This document shows positions 34,324 through 43,989 of a stretch of 64,000 bases of DNA, in pieces. Each line of letters begins with the position of its first letter. The stretch's first letter is position 1. Position numbers and translations under genes: made by a program. The notes beneath the pieces are model-generated. The model ran no database searches. It had not been told where the DNA came from and worked only from the letters and a program-made list of their open reading frames with translations. This DNA comes from Clostridium ljungdahlii DSM 13528 (GTDB lineage: Bacteria; Bacillota; Clostridia; Clostridiales; Clostridiaceae), in NCBI RefSeq assembly GCF_000143685.1, contig NC_014328.1, positions 372,001 to 436,000 on the forward strand, read 5' to 3'.

Positions 34324-34352
34324 AAATATTTTGAAACAGTATGTAAAAACAT
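34295..34352. repeat. 27-bp perfect palindrome with 4-nt loop
   Basis: Positions 34295-34321 are exactly the reverse complement of 34326-34352, separated by AAAA. It contains the stop of the M20 fragment. It could form a very stable hairpin and act as a bidirectional terminator. Confidence 0.9.
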
Positions 34353-34410
34353 TTCAGTAGTTTATGCGTTATGTGAAAAATGACAATAGTGAATAAGATT
34401 TATATAGTTG

Positions 34411-34438
34411 AGAAGCATTTACTTAGGTAGGTGCTTCT
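34411..34438 (+). other. Stem-loop ahead of the first chemoreceptor gene
   Basis: AGAAGCA (34411-34417) pairs with TGCTTCT (34432-34438), extended inward to about 12 bp with two U-G pairs and a TTAG loop. It lacks a T-run. It lies about 90 nt before the chemoreceptor start; role unknown. Confidence 0.4.
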
Positions 34439-34524
34439 TATATTGTGCAACACCGGATAATTTGGATTTTATTAGGCATTGTTGTAATATATAGTATATA
34501 GGGGAATGAAAGGGGAGATAATAT

Positions 34525-36237
34525 ATGACTTTTTTTAAAAATATGAGAGTAAGGATAAAATTAATTTTATGTTTCCTTATTATATCTATATTAATTGTTA
34601 TTGTTGGAATTATAGGTATAAAATCGTTAGGAGTTGTAAATGCCAATTCTGAAGAAATGTATAATAATAGACTACAAAGTGTGTATATGCTTACAGATAT
34701 GAAGCAAAATTTGACACAGGCTGAGTCTGATATATTACAGTTGGTATATGTAAAGGATAATTTTAAAAAGGATGACTTAGAAAAAGATATTCAACAAAAT
34801 AAGGCTGAAAGTGATAAGTATATCTCTAGTTATGAAAAGTTATCCATGAATGACGAAGAAAAGCAAATATGGTCTACATTTAAAAGTCAACTTAGTCAAT
34901 ATAGAACTTTAAGAGAAAACGTTGTCGAATCTGTGAATACGGCAAATAATGATAAAGTAGTAACACAGTATGAACAATTAATAGGATATAAGACGGAAAT
35001 GTTTAGCAACCTTGAAAAACTTATAAGTATAAATAACGATAGTGCCAAGGCATCTAATGTAGAGAACCACTTAGTATATATAACTTCAAATAGATCTATG
35101 ATAATATTAATGATAATAGGGGCATTAATTGCAATAGGTCTTGGATTATTTATATCAAGGGATATAAATAATCCACTAATGGAAACATTAGATTTTGCAG
35201 AAAATTTATCAAAATTTGATTTAACCCATGAGTATCAAGTTACTAGAAAAGATGAATTTGGTAAAACCAGTGAAGCACTTATAAAAGCCCAGAAGAATAT
35301 CAAAGAACTTATAAAGGTAATAATGGATAATTCACAGGATATGAGTGCATCTAGTGAAGAACTTTCTTCTACATCAGAAGAATTGTCATCCAAAGTTCAA
35401 GAAATAGACAATGCAGTAACAAATATAACAGCTCAAATTGAAGATGCAAGTGCATCATCACAACAAATATCTGCATCTATACAAGAAATAGATTCAAGCA
35501 TCAATGAGTTATCTGGCAAAGCAATAGAGGGAAGCAATAATGCAAACAATGCAAAAGAAAAGTCCACCAAAGGCAAGAAAGATGGAAAAGAGATTATGGA
35601 TCAGGTACAAAATTTGTATACGGAAAAGAGAAACAATATGCTGCAGGCAATTGAAGATGGAAAGGTTGTTAAAAATATAAGGGTTATGGCAGAAACTATT
35701 TCAGGTATTGCAGAACAGACAAATTTGCTTGCGCTAAATGCGTCTATAGAGGCAGCTAGGGCAGGAGAGCAGGGAAAAGGTTTTGAGGTAGTTGCACAGG
35801 AGGTAGGAAAACTTGCAGAGGAATCCCAAAATGCTGTAGCAAGTATACAGGATACTATTTTAAAGGTTCAGGATGCATCTAAAAAATTATCTGAAAATGG
35901 TAGTGATTTGTTAAGGTTTATAAATGAAGAGATATACGGAAAAATTGAACAGCTTAGAGGTATAATAGATTACTATAGTGAGGATTCAAATTTTGTAAGT
36001 AAGATGTCAGAAGAAATAGCATCTATGTCGGAAGAACTTACTGCTACAGTTGCTCAAGTAAGCGATGCAATTCAAAATGTGGCTTCAACTTCACAGAAAT
36101 CGAGTGAAAATGCACAAAATATAAAAATTGGTGTTAGTGAAACAACTAAGGCAATAGATCAGGTGGCTTTAAGTGCACAAAGTCAGGCTGAATTTTCACA
36201 AAAACTCAGTGAAATGGTACAAAAATTTAAGATTTAG
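34525..36237 (+). CDS. Methyl-accepting chemotaxis protein
   Basis: A 570-residue chemoreceptor. Span at about 10-32, a four-helix-bundle ligand domain to about 188 ([19 protein letters not shown]), second span at about 190-211, HAMP at about 212-265 and a cytoplasmic signalling domain whose hairpin tip reads [26 protein letters not shown]. It lacks a C-terminal pentapeptide tether. A GGGGAGAT site precedes the ATG. It signals to CheA/CheW; the ligand is unknown. Confidence 0.92.
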   Translation: MTFFKNMRVRIKLILCFLIISILIVIVGIIGIKSLGVVNANSEEMYNNRLQSVYMLTDMKQNLTQAESDILQLVYVKDNFKKDDLEKDIQQNKAESDKYISSYEKLSMNDEEKQIWSTFKSQLSQYRTLRENVVESVNTANNDKVVTQYEQLIGYKTEMFSNLEKLISINNDSAKASNVENHLVYITSNRSMIILMIIGALIAIGLGLFISRDINNPLMETLDFAENLSKFDLTHEYQVTRKDEFGKTSEALIKAQKNIKELIKVIMDNSQDMSASSEELSSTSEELSSKVQEIDNAVTNITAQIEDASASSQQISASIQEIDSSINELSGKAIEGSNNANNAKEKSTKGKKDGKEIMDQVQNLYTEKRNNMLQAIEDGKVVKNIRVMAETISGIAEQTNLLALNASIEAARAGEQGKGFEVVAQEVGKLAEESQNAVASIQDTILKVQDASKKLSENGSDLLRFINEEIYGKIEQLRGIIDYYSEDSNFVSKMSEEIASMSEELTATVAQVSDAIQNVASTSQKSSENAQNIKIGVSETTKAIDQVALSAQSQAEFSQKLSEMVQKFKI

Positions 36238-36343
36238 AAGAGGTCATATCTAAGGATTTTTTATGATAAATATGATATAATGATGCTGTTTAGAAATTTT
36301 GCCATAAGGGTTCATCAAGATTAAAGTTTAGGAGATAAGTGAG

Positions 36344-36673
36344 TTGAAAAGAAATAAGATATTTGTTAGTGGTTATGCAAAACTTCCAGGTGGAATAACT
36401 GCAACTGAGGTTTATACTGAGATTGCAATGACAGCTGTTTTAGATAGAGTTACAGGGAAAATATATGAAATAGAGTGTACACTTGTAACGAATACAGCAA
36501 GAGAATATATAAAAAAATTGCTGGCTGGTAGAAACATAAAAGATATAGATGATATGGTAAAAGATATTGCTGATAATTATTTCGGAATCGCTAAAAAAGC
36601 TATAATAGCATCGTTGACAAACTGTTATGAAAGATATATACTTATTACCAAAAGCGGTAATGAAGACAAGTAA
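36344..36673 (+). CDS. DUF3870 protein
   Basis: A 109-residue protein from TTG 36344 (TTTAGGAGATAAGTGAG upstream). The sequence FVSGYAKLPGGITATEVY, then VIDGRI-type strand DRVTGKIYEIECTLVTNTAREYI, and the C-terminal FGIAKKAIIASLTNCYERY match the DUF3870 family of unknown function in Clostridia. It is often seen near transport and amino-acid genes; here an EamA exporter follows after a terminator. Confidence 0.72.
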   Translation: MKRNKIFVSGYAKLPGGITATEVYTEIAMTAVLDRVTGKIYEIECTLVTNTAREYIKKLLAGRNIKDIDDMVKDIADNYFGIAKKAIIASLTNCYERYILITKSGNEDK

Positions 36674-36744
36674 ATATAAGTTTAATGAAATTGCCATTTT
36701 GTTATGGTGTAAAGTTATCCCTTTGCATAAAAGTGACAGGAACA

Positions 36745-36785
36745 CGGCATTGATATATTCTAAAGTATATTAATGCTGTTTTTTG
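36745..36785 (+). terminator. Terminator after the DUF3870 gene
   Basis: A 13-bp stem (36745-36757 with 36766-36778, two G-U pairs) followed by TTTTTT. Strong intrinsic terminator. Confidence 0.8.
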
Positions 36786-36899
36786 ATGTTGTTTTTTAAT
36801 TGAAAATATGCAAGTTGAATAAAAGGAGGTATAAGTAAAATTAAAAGAGGTTTCAATTAATATATTTAAATAATATTTTGGGAAAGGATGTTTGTAATT

Positions 36900-37838
36900 G
36901 TGGGTTACGTATTTATTATTTTAGCTGCTGTAATTTTTAGTACGATGGAAATCGTAGGCAAATTAGCTGTGGGTTTAAATCCGTTGCAATTAAATTTTCT
37001 TAGATTTTTAATAGGAGGATTAATTTTATTTCCACCAACTATTAAAGCTATGAGAAATAAAAAAATGAAGTTTAAAAAGGATGATTTATATTATTTTCTA
37101 GGTACAGGATTTTTATGTGTTGTACTCAGCATGTCCCTGTTTCAATTGGCAATTACATTTACAAAGGCATCTACGGTTGCCATAATTTTTAGTACAAACC
37201 CTGTATTTACGGTAATGTTTGCATATTTGTTCTTAAAAGAAGATTTAAATAGAGGTACTATTATATCAATTATACTTAGTCTGGTTGGTATAGTGTGCAT
37301 ACTAAATCCTTTTGGTACAGTTAGTGATGTAAAAGGTATAGTATTATCTATTTTAGCAGCGGTTACTTTTTCACTTTATAGTGTAGTTGGAAAGCTAAGA
37401 TCTGAAAAGTATGGAAGTATTACTTTAAACTGTGTTAGTTTTTTAGTTGGAGATATTATTATGCTTGTGATTATATTATTATCAAATCTTCCAGTAGTTA
37501 GCAGCATAATAAATCCTAAGGGTGGTTTAAGTTTTATGTCTCATATACCAATTATTTATGGAATAAGTGCTGCTAATATAATTCCGGTAATATTTTTAGG
37601 AATTGTAGTAACAGGATTAGGATATATGTTTTATTTTATGGCTATGGACGAGACTTCAGCAACCACAGCATCTATAGTTTTCTTTATTAAACCAGCACTT
37701 GCACCTATTTTTGCATTAATTGCTTTAAGCGAAAAAATACCTATGAATACTGTCATAGGAATATGCTTCATACTAATTGGATCTTATTTTTCCTTTACAG
37801 CTAAGGGTGGGACTAGAGTTGAAGAAGTGGAAAGTTAA
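36900..37838 (+). CDS. EamA/DMT-superfamily transporter
   Basis: A drug/metabolite transporter of about 312 residues with ten predicted spans and two EamA repeats: FSTMEIVGKLAVGLNPLQLNFLRF with AIIFSTNPVFTVMFAYLFLKED, and ITLNCVSF with SIVFFIKPALAPIFALIALSEKI. GTG 36900 is spaced better from GGGAAAGG than the in-frame ATG 36888, which overlaps that site. Exports an unknown small metabolite. Confidence 0.85.
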   Translation: MGYVFIILAAVIFSTMEIVGKLAVGLNPLQLNFLRFLIGGLILFPPTIKAMRNKKMKFKKDDLYYFLGTGFLCVVLSMSLFQLAITFTKASTVAIIFSTNPVFTVMFAYLFLKEDLNRGTIISIILSLVGIVCILNPFGTVSDVKGIVLSILAAVTFSLYSVVGKLRSEKYGSITLNCVSFLVGDIIMLVIILLSNLPVVSSIINPKGGLSFMSHIPIIYGISAANIIPVIFLGIVVTGLGYMFYFMAMDETSATTASIVFFIKPALAPIFALIALSEKIPMNTVIGICFILIGSYFSFTAKGGTRVEEVES

Positions 37839-37885
37839 ATAGGGATTGTACAGTTATAATTTAACTTTACAGGATAAGAATTTTG

Positions 37886-37914
37886 TTGAATAAGGTATGT
37901 ATTTGTGTTAATAT
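37886..37914 (+). promoter_or_regulatory. Promoter of the riboswitch-controlled chemoreceptor
   Basis: TTGAAT (37886-37891), a 17-nt spacer and TAATAT (37909-37914). The predicted transcript begins near 37921, just at the start of the aptamer. Confidence 0.6.
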
Positions 37915-37922
37915 TATTGATA

Positions 37923-38002
37923 ATGTAAAGGAAACTATGATATATATGCCGTAATTTGGGTATCAGACATATACGGAGTTAATGATACAACCGACCTTAC
38001 AT
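37923..38002 (+). ncRNA. Cyclic-di-GMP-II riboswitch aptamer
   Basis: The segment carries the conserved series of the c-di-GMP-II class in order: GGAAAC then ATGAT (37930-37941), AATTTGGGTATC (37953-37964), then AGTTAATGATACAACCGACC (37977-37996). TGTAA near 37924 pairs with TTACA at 37997-38001 as the closing stem, and GTATC with GATAC inside. I compared it from memory with the Clostridium acetobutylicum example. It sits between a matching promoter and a terminator, upstream of a chemoreceptor gene. Confidence 0.88.
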
Positions 38003-38033
38003 CTATAATCTATAGGTGTGAGGTTTTATTTTT
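37995..38033 (+). terminator. Riboswitch expression platform (terminator overlapping P1)
   Basis: A 12-bp stem (37995-38006 with 38012-38023, two G-U pairs) followed by TTTTATTTTT. Its left arm begins with CCTTACA, which is also the 3' strand of the aptamer's closing stem. Ligand binding should therefore block the terminator and turn expression on. Confidence 0.82.
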
Positions 38034-38169
38034 ACAATTTAATAATTTCCATATTTGTAAATAATATAGTAATGATTTTTATTATTTATTGAGGTGGAAA
38101 TTTAGTAATATATTTAAGTTTTATGTTGTTTAGGACAAGTTATTTGATATCTTACGGGGGGAAAATAAT

Positions 38170-39882
38170 ATGAGATGGTTTAATGATTTAAAAATTAAAC
38201 AAAAGCAGGTTATAGGCTTTTTTATGGTAACTTTATTCGTTGTAATTGTAGGAATAATAGGCTTGGTGAACATGCATAATATAAATAAGGGTGCAAATGA
38301 GATGTACAGTGTGGATTTAGAAAATGTTAAAAATCTTGACAAGTTTGATGCTGATATAATGCATCAGCGCTTAGAGACAATAGATCTTGTTGAAAGCAGA
38401 GATAAAGATAAGGTTCAGGATACTATAAAAAATATAGCTCCTTATCAAAATAAAGATAACAGTATATTAAATAATTATAAAAACTCTGATTTGACTTTGC
38501 AGGAAAAAAATTTAGTATCTAAGTTGGAAAGTCAATTGATTGACTGGAGAAACATATGTAATAAAATTATAGAACTTATGGGTCAAGGAAAATATGATGA
38601 TGCCATGAATGTAAATAAGGAAGCAGCTACTTATAGAAATAAATTAACTTCTACTATTGAGCAGTTGACTCAAACTGAAGTTCAAAAAGCCAATGATAAG
38701 AATAACAGCAATATGTCTATATATAATGAGTCATTGTATATGATAATGATAATTACTCTAATTGGAATAGTTGTAGCTTTCTTTTTAGGAAATAGGATTG
38801 CTTCATCAATTTCAAAAGAAGCAAATAGTATTTTAAAATTTACAGATGCTATAAGTCAGGGTGATTTAAGTAAATCTATTCAGGCATTGAGTAAAGATGA
38901 AATGGGAACTATAGCTGGAGAATTGGGTAAGGCCAATAAAAATATTAGAAATTTGGTACTTGAGATAACGCAAAGTACTGAAAATATAAGTGCTTCTAGT
39001 GAAGAATTATCTGCTACTACGGAGGAAATCTCCTCTATGATGACGTCTGTAAATGAGTCTACTTCACAAATAGCAGGTGGATCTGAAGATTTAAGTAGGA
39101 TTACAGAAGAAATAAGTGCCTCTTGTGAAAAAATGGAGCAAAATACACATAAGCTTACCCAAAAGGCAAATGAAGCTACAAAGTCTTCAACAGAAATAAA
39201 AAAACGTGCTGTAGACATAAAGGAAAAGGCAGCTCAAAGTATAGAAGAAGGTAATGATATATATAATAAAAGAAGAGATGATATTATAAAGGCTATTGAA
39301 AAGGGCAAAGTGGTTTCAGAAGTTAAAATTATGGCAGCTTCTATTGGTGATATAGCAGAGCAGACAAATCTTCTAGCCTTAAATGCAGCTATTGAAGCTG
39401 CAAGTGCAGGTGAGCATGGTAAAGGATTTGCGGTAGTTGCAGATGAAGTTAGAAAATTGGCAGAAGAATCTTCAGAAGCAGTTGAAAATATAAATAGAAT
39501 GGTACTTGCGGTGGAAGATGCTTTTAATAATTTGTCTGACAGCGGCAAAGAAATTTTGAATTATATATCAAATAGTGTTAAACCCAATTATCAAATTCTA
39601 ATGGATACAGGGCTGCAGTATGAAAAGGATGCAGAATTTATGAATCAGATGTCAGAGGAAATTGCTGTAGCTTCAAAACAGATGAGTGATATAGTATCTG
39701 AGGTAAATGGTGGTATCCAAAGTGCAGCAGCTACTGCCCAGGAGTCTGCGGCTGGATCTGAGGAAATTTCCAGTAGTGTAAATGAGGTTACTAAGGCTAT
39801 TTCAGATATATCTGGTTCTTCTCAAAGCCAGGCAGAACTTGCAGAAAAACTTACAGATATAGTAAGTCAATTTAAAATATAA
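38170..39882 (+). CDS. Methyl-accepting chemotaxis protein under c-di-GMP riboswitch control
   Basis: A 570-residue chemoreceptor similar in layout to the one at 34525: span at about 12-34, four-helix-bundle sensor ([24 protein letters not shown]), span at about 186-208, HAMP, then a signalling domain with tip [26 protein letters not shown]. The tip has AAS instead of the usual AAR. GGGGGGAAAATAAT precedes the ATG. Only 87 nt, without a recognisable terminator, separate it from the exosortase cluster. Confidence 0.92.
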   Translation: MRWFNDLKIKQKQVIGFFMVTLFVVIVGIIGLVNMHNINKGANEMYSVDLENVKNLDKFDADIMHQRLETIDLVESRDKDKVQDTIKNIAPYQNKDNSILNNYKNSDLTLQEKNLVSKLESQLIDWRNICNKIIELMGQGKYDDAMNVNKEAATYRNKLTSTIEQLTQTEVQKANDKNNSNMSIYNESLYMIMIITLIGIVVAFFLGNRIASSISKEANSILKFTDAISQGDLSKSIQALSKDEMGTIAGELGKANKNIRNLVLEITQSTENISASSEELSATTEEISSMMTSVNESTSQIAGGSEDLSRITEEISASCEKMEQNTHKLTQKANEATKSSTEIKKRAVDIKEKAAQSIEEGNDIYNKRRDDIIKAIEKGKVVSEVKIMAASIGDIAEQTNLLALNAAIEAASAGEHGKGFAVVADEVRKLAEESSEAVENINRMVLAVEDAFNNLSDSGKEILNYISNSVKPNYQILMDTGLQYEKDAEFMNQMSEEIAVASKQMSDIVSEVNGGIQSAAATAQESAAGSEEISSSVNEVTKAISDISGSSQSQAELAEKLTDIVSQFKI

Positions 39883-39969
39883 AAATTCGAATATTAAAGT
39901 AAGAAGTTTGTGCATAAAATTATTTATACTTAATATTATAACTACAAATTGATATAAGGGGTTGAGATT

Positions 39970-40908
39970 ATGGTTTCCATAATTATACCAATATATAATG
40001 AAGAACAGCAAGTATATTCTAATGTAGTTAAAGTAATGTCAATTTTATTAGAGAATAATATAGAACATCAATTTGTATTAGTCAATGATGGATCTACGGA
40101 TAACTCTTCTAAAGAGATGAATAGATTGTGCAGGGATTATAATAACATATCCATTATTGAGTTAAGCCGTAATTTTGGAAAAGAGGCTGCTTTATGTGCA
40201 GCGTTAGAGCATGTATCGGGAGATGCTTGTGTCATACTTGATTGTGACTTGCAGCATCCCCCAGAATTAATACCTGAGATGGTACGTCTTTGGAAGGAAC
40301 AAGGTTATGATGTGGTAGAAGGAATTAAATTGGAGAGAGGAAAGGAACCTTTATTTAGGAAATTTGCTGCGTCAGCATTTTATGATTTGTTCAATAAAGT
40401 GTCAGGAATAAACTTAAACAGTGCATCTGATTTTAAATTATTGGATAGAAAAGTAATAGAGGCATGGAAATCAATGCATGAATCAATTACTTTCTTTCGA
40501 GGTATGTCAGCCTGGGTGGGATATAATAGAATTCAAATTCCCTTTGAGGTCCAAGCTAGAACTAGTGGTAAGTCTAAATGGTCACTTGGTAATCTAGTAA
40601 AGCTTGGAATATACTCTGTTACTTCTTATACATCACTACCACTGTATATAGTTGCTTGGTTAGGCATTATAATGATGCTTGTTGATTGCATTTTATTTGT
40701 ACAAACTTTGTATATGAAATTTAATGGTAAGGCTTTTACAGGATTTACTACAGTCATAATTCTGATACTGGGAATTGGAAGTTGCATAATGATAAGTTTA
40801 GGAATTATTGGCATATATATATCTAAAATATATGACGAAGTAAAGAGAAGACCTAGGTATTTGATTGCCAAAAAACAAGGAAAAGAATTCTATTATAAAA
40901 ATAAATAG
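39970..40908 (+). CDS. GT2 glycosyltransferase, GtrB/DPM1-like with two C-terminal spans
   Basis: A 312-residue GT-A enzyme of the undecaprenyl-phosphate sugar transferase type: IIIPIYNEEQQV, VNDGSTDNS, LSRNFGKEAALCAALEH, the DxD motif in ILDCDLQHPPEL and the late RTSGKSKWSLGNL. Two C-terminal membrane segments (about 222-245 and 256-282) follow, as in GtrB. It likely makes a lipid-phosphate-linked sugar on the cytoplasmic face. It is the first gene of the exosortase G cluster and lies 23 nt before the next start. Confidence 0.85.
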   Translation: MVSIIIPIYNEEQQVYSNVVKVMSILLENNIEHQFVLVNDGSTDNSSKEMNRLCRDYNNISIIELSRNFGKEAALCAALEHVSGDACVILDCDLQHPPELIPEMVRLWKEQGYDVVEGIKLERGKEPLFRKFAASAFYDLFNKVSGINLNSASDFKLLDRKVIEAWKSMHESITFFRGMSAWVGYNRIQIPFEVQARTSGKSKWSLGNLVKLGIYSVTSYTSLPLYIVAWLGIIMMLVDCILFVQTLYMKFNGKAFTGFTTVIILILGIGSCIMISLGIIGIYISKIYDEVKRRPRYLIAKKQGKEFYYKNK

Positions 40909-40931
40909 GAATCATTAGGTGGTGATTTTTA

Positions 40932-43900
40932 GTGAAGTTTCAAGGATATAAGTATAAATTTAAGATAAATATTTCTCATAGTGTTTTAATCAATAATAGA
41001 CGTGGAAATTTACATTCGCATACGTTTGAAATTTCACTTTTCATAAAAATTATCAACGATGATTTTGCCTTATATGATGATGTTGAAAAAATAGTACAAG
41101 AATTTTTGAATATTTATGATGAAAAAGAATTAAACTTGATTGAACCTTTTGATAAGATAGAACCCACAATTGAAAATGTAGGAGATTTCTTATACGTTCG
41201 GCTTAAAGAAATATTGAAGAATAATAATATGATACTTGTAAGGTTAGAAATTAGTGAAACTCCTGCAAGGGTTTATGTTGTAAATTATGATGAAAATGAT
41301 ATAAAAGAACCAGGTTACGAGGAAGAGTTTAAAAACTATAAAAAAAGAATGACAAGAATAATTATTAATAATATTTTAAATACTACAGCTAAACAATTAA
41401 CAGATGATTTAAAAAGTTCAAGTAATACTATTGTTGAAGGAACATGGATACAAGAGGATGATAAAAAGGAGAAAGTTATAGAAAAGAAGAATACTATAAA
41501 AATAGAAGAAAGTAAAAAAACTCCTAACGCTATAAGGCATAATGACAAAATGAGAAAAAGTAATCATGTTTTCTTAGAGACAGCAGGAGCAATATCTGTT
41601 TTGCTAATTGGAACAATAGTACTTTTACTTTGCATAGCAAAAACAGGAGGATACCCCTGGGGTGCAGATACTTATGGACATATATTTAAAGGAGATTTGC
41701 TATACAAAAGTATAAAAGAAGGCAATATATATCCACTCTTTACTCAGTTTTGGTACAATGGCGTACAACCCTTTAGGTATTGGGGACCGCTTTCCTATTA
41801 TGTACTTGCTGCATGTGAATTTATTTCCGGTGGAAATCCCATTAATGGGTATGTAATTTTTATTGGATATTCATTTTTTATAGGAGGTTTAGGGTGGCTG
41901 ATGTGGGGTATACACCAGAGAAGGATATTACTTTCCTTAGTTTTTGGAATTCTATGGTTTTTTCTTCCAGAAAATATAAGAGTGCTTTTTGTTGCTGGAA
42001 ACATACCTAGGGTTATTATTGCAGCACTTATACCTTACTTGTTCTATTTTGTATGGAAATTTGTAAAAGATGATGATAGATCTTCTATTATACCTATTGC
42101 ACTGTTTATGTGTGCCATAATAATGTGCCATTTAATGATAGGGGCTATGATAGGAATTGCTTCATTTATATTTTTATCTCTTTATTCTATAATGAACAAG
42201 AAAATTGAAAGAAGCTTTCATGTTATATTAACAATGCTTTTATCTTTTGCAATTTGTGGAATTTGGATTTATCCTGCTTTAAAGGGCGGACTGGTTTCTA
42301 TGGATAGTGGAGCTACTTCTTCTCAGATGATGGAGCTTTTAGCTACTCCATTTACTATTTCATTGAATCCATTTTTAAGATTATTTGGTATAGTAGATAG
42401 AGAATATTTTTATTATGGATTGTCAATTTTGATTATATCGATTTTGGGAATATTTGTTTCAAACAAAAAAAGTGTACCAGGATTTATTACCTCTATAGTG
42501 ATATTTCTGGGAACAACTACAGCTTTTGTACCTATGCTTGAAAAGATGCCCTTTAGCCAGCTATTGTGGATGGTTAGATTTACTCCTATAGCCTATGCAT
42601 TATTTATTATTAGTTTATTGAATTGGACAAAATGTAAAAAATATTTTATGATTATAATGGTGGTTTTAATAGCTGCTGACAGTTCTTTATCATTTAATCT
42701 TTCATTATACCCACAAATTAAATCCGCTGAAGTAGACAATATTTTGAGTTCAGCTAAAAATATTACAAAACAGAGAATTGCACTGCTCGACAACAGTACA
42801 TTTGGGGCATATCCATCTTTTTATATTTGCAGTGAAGACAAGAAAACTTCATATTCCTATGGTTGGGCATGGCAGGGGGCAGCAACGGCTCAAAATATTG
42901 TGCTTTTAAATACTGCACTTGAAAAGGGCTATTACAATTATATGTTTGACAGATCCCTTGAAATGGGATGTGATACTGCTGTTGTAGCCAAAGCACCTAT
43001 GAAAAAGAATAAGAGAGATTTTAGCATTATAAATAGTGCGGCAAAGCTTTCTCAATATACATTATACAAAGAGACAAGCGAGGGTTATGTATTTCATAGA
43101 AAAACTTCGGAAAACTTTGGTGTGGTAACAAAATATTCCGGTTTGTGCATAGGGCGTTCTGCATCGGATATACCTCTTCAATATCCTTCTTTTGAAATAG
43201 GATCTTCCTGGAATATTGAAGATTATACGTTAGATGAACTTAGTAAATATAAAGTGATTTATCTTTCAGATTTCCGTTATAATAGTAGATCTAAAGCGGA
43301 AAATATGGTTTCTAAGTTAAGTAGTATGGGGATAAAGGTTATTATAGATATGAATAGAATTCCGTCAGATACAATTACAAATCGTATGGTTTTTCTTGGG
43401 GTTACAGCCCAGCCCATTACGTTTAGTACAAAGATACCGGACATGTTTTTTAACAATAAAAAGTATGAAAGTGTAAATTTTAAAGATGAATATAAAATAT
43501 GGAATACAGTTTATTTAGATAATGTTCCTCAGGTTACAGGATTCTCTTGGGTCAACGGCAAAAAAGTTCCTTTTCTCGGAAGTGGAAAAGGAAAAAATAA
43601 AAATATAACTTTTTTAGGCTTTAATTTAATGTTCCACGGAATGGAAAATGACGACAGCAAAGTACTGACTATAATGGATACAATAATGAGAACTAAATCT
43701 TCCATACTGCCTAAGCGGACTCTTATACCTATAGATTTAAAATATGGACAAAATTCAATTACTATAAATTCTCCTAAAAACAATGTCAATACAACAGTTG
43801 CATTTTTAGATGCCTATAAAAGTAATAGTGGCGAAATCTATTCAAAACAAAATCTTTTGAATGTAAATAAAGGCGAAACTAAAATTAGAGTTACTTATCC

Positions 43901-43988
43901 CTATTTATTTCAAGGAATAGCTGTATCTGTAATAGGACTAATGGGGTTTGCATTTTTTATTATTTATATATATAAAAGGGTGGTCTAA
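40932..43988 (+). CDS. Pterin-synthase-like domain fused to GT-C-like membrane protein (XrtG-associated)
   Basis: A 1018-residue protein from GTG 40932 (AGGTGGTGA upstream). Residues 1-130 resemble 6-pyruvoyl-tetrahydropterin synthase/QueD with zinc ligands His16 (INISH), His28 and His30 (LHSHTFEISL) and a C-terminal LEISETPARVYVV. The usual catalytic Cys is not seen. A charged linker follows to about 210. Then come about ten spans with YPWGADTYGHIFKGDLLYKS and FRYWGPLSYY, patterns of the PTPS-related/GT-C type, a long external domain (about 600-980) and one last span. It may use the lipid-linked sugar of the GtrB-like enzyme; that is inference. Confidence 0.8.
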   Translation: MKFQGYKYKFKINISHSVLINNRRGNLHSHTFEISLFIKIINDDFALYDDVEKIVQEFLNIYDEKELNLIEPFDKIEPTIENVGDFLYVRLKEILKNNNMILVRLEISETPARVYVVNYDENDIKEPGYEEEFKNYKKRMTRIIINNILNTTAKQLTDDLKSSSNTIVEGTWIQEDDKKEKVIEKKNTIKIEESKKTPNAIRHNDKMRKSNHVFLETAGAISVLLIGTIVLLLCIAKTGGYPWGADTYGHIFKGDLLYKSIKEGNIYPLFTQFWYNGVQPFRYWGPLSYYVLAACEFISGGNPINGYVIFIGYSFFIGGLGWLMWGIHQRRILLSLVFGILWFFLPENIRVLFVAGNIPRVIIAALIPYLFYFVWKFVKDDDRSSIIPIALFMCAIIMCHLMIGAMIGIASFIFLSLYSIMNKKIERSFHVILTMLLSFAICGIWIYPALKGGLVSMDSGATSSQMMELLATPFTISLNPFLRLFGIVDREYFYYGLSILIISILGIFVSNKKSVPGFITSIVIFLGTTTAFVPMLEKMPFSQLLWMVRFTPIAYALFIISLLNWTKCKKYFMIIMVVLIAADSSLSFNLSLYPQIKSAEVDNILSSAKNITKQRIALLDNSTFGAYPSFYICSEDKKTSYSYGWAWQGAATAQNIVLLNTALEKGYYNYMFDRSLEMGCDTAVVAKAPMKKNKRDFSIINSAAKLSQYTLYKETSEGYVFHRKTSENFGVVTKYSGLCIGRSASDIPLQYPSFEIGSSWNIEDYTLDELSKYKVIYLSDFRYNSRSKAENMVSKLSSMGIKVIIDMNRIPSDTITNRMVFLGVTAQPITFSTKIPDMFFNNKKYESVNFKDEYKIWNTVYLDNVPQVTGFSWVNGKKVPFLGSGKGKNKNITFLGFNLMFHGMENDDSKVLTIMDTIMRTKSSILPKRTLIPIDLKYGQNSITINSPKNNVNTTVAFLDAYKSNSGEIYSKQNLLNVNKGETKIRVTYPYLFQGIAVSVIGLMGFAFFIIYIYKRVV

Positions 43989-43989
43989 A

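Noticed and set aside
34411..34480. A second c-di-GMP-II riboswitch before the first chemoreceptor (GTGCAACACCGG resembles the conserved 3' end)
   Set aside because: The GGAAAC, TTTGGG and ACCGACC blocks are absent or out of order, and no overlapping terminator is present.
39234..39548. Long open frame antisense to the second chemoreceptor gene
   Set aside because: Its Ala/Ser-rich composition mirrors the helical repeats of the coding strand and it has no ribosome-binding site; the sense gene has clear domains.
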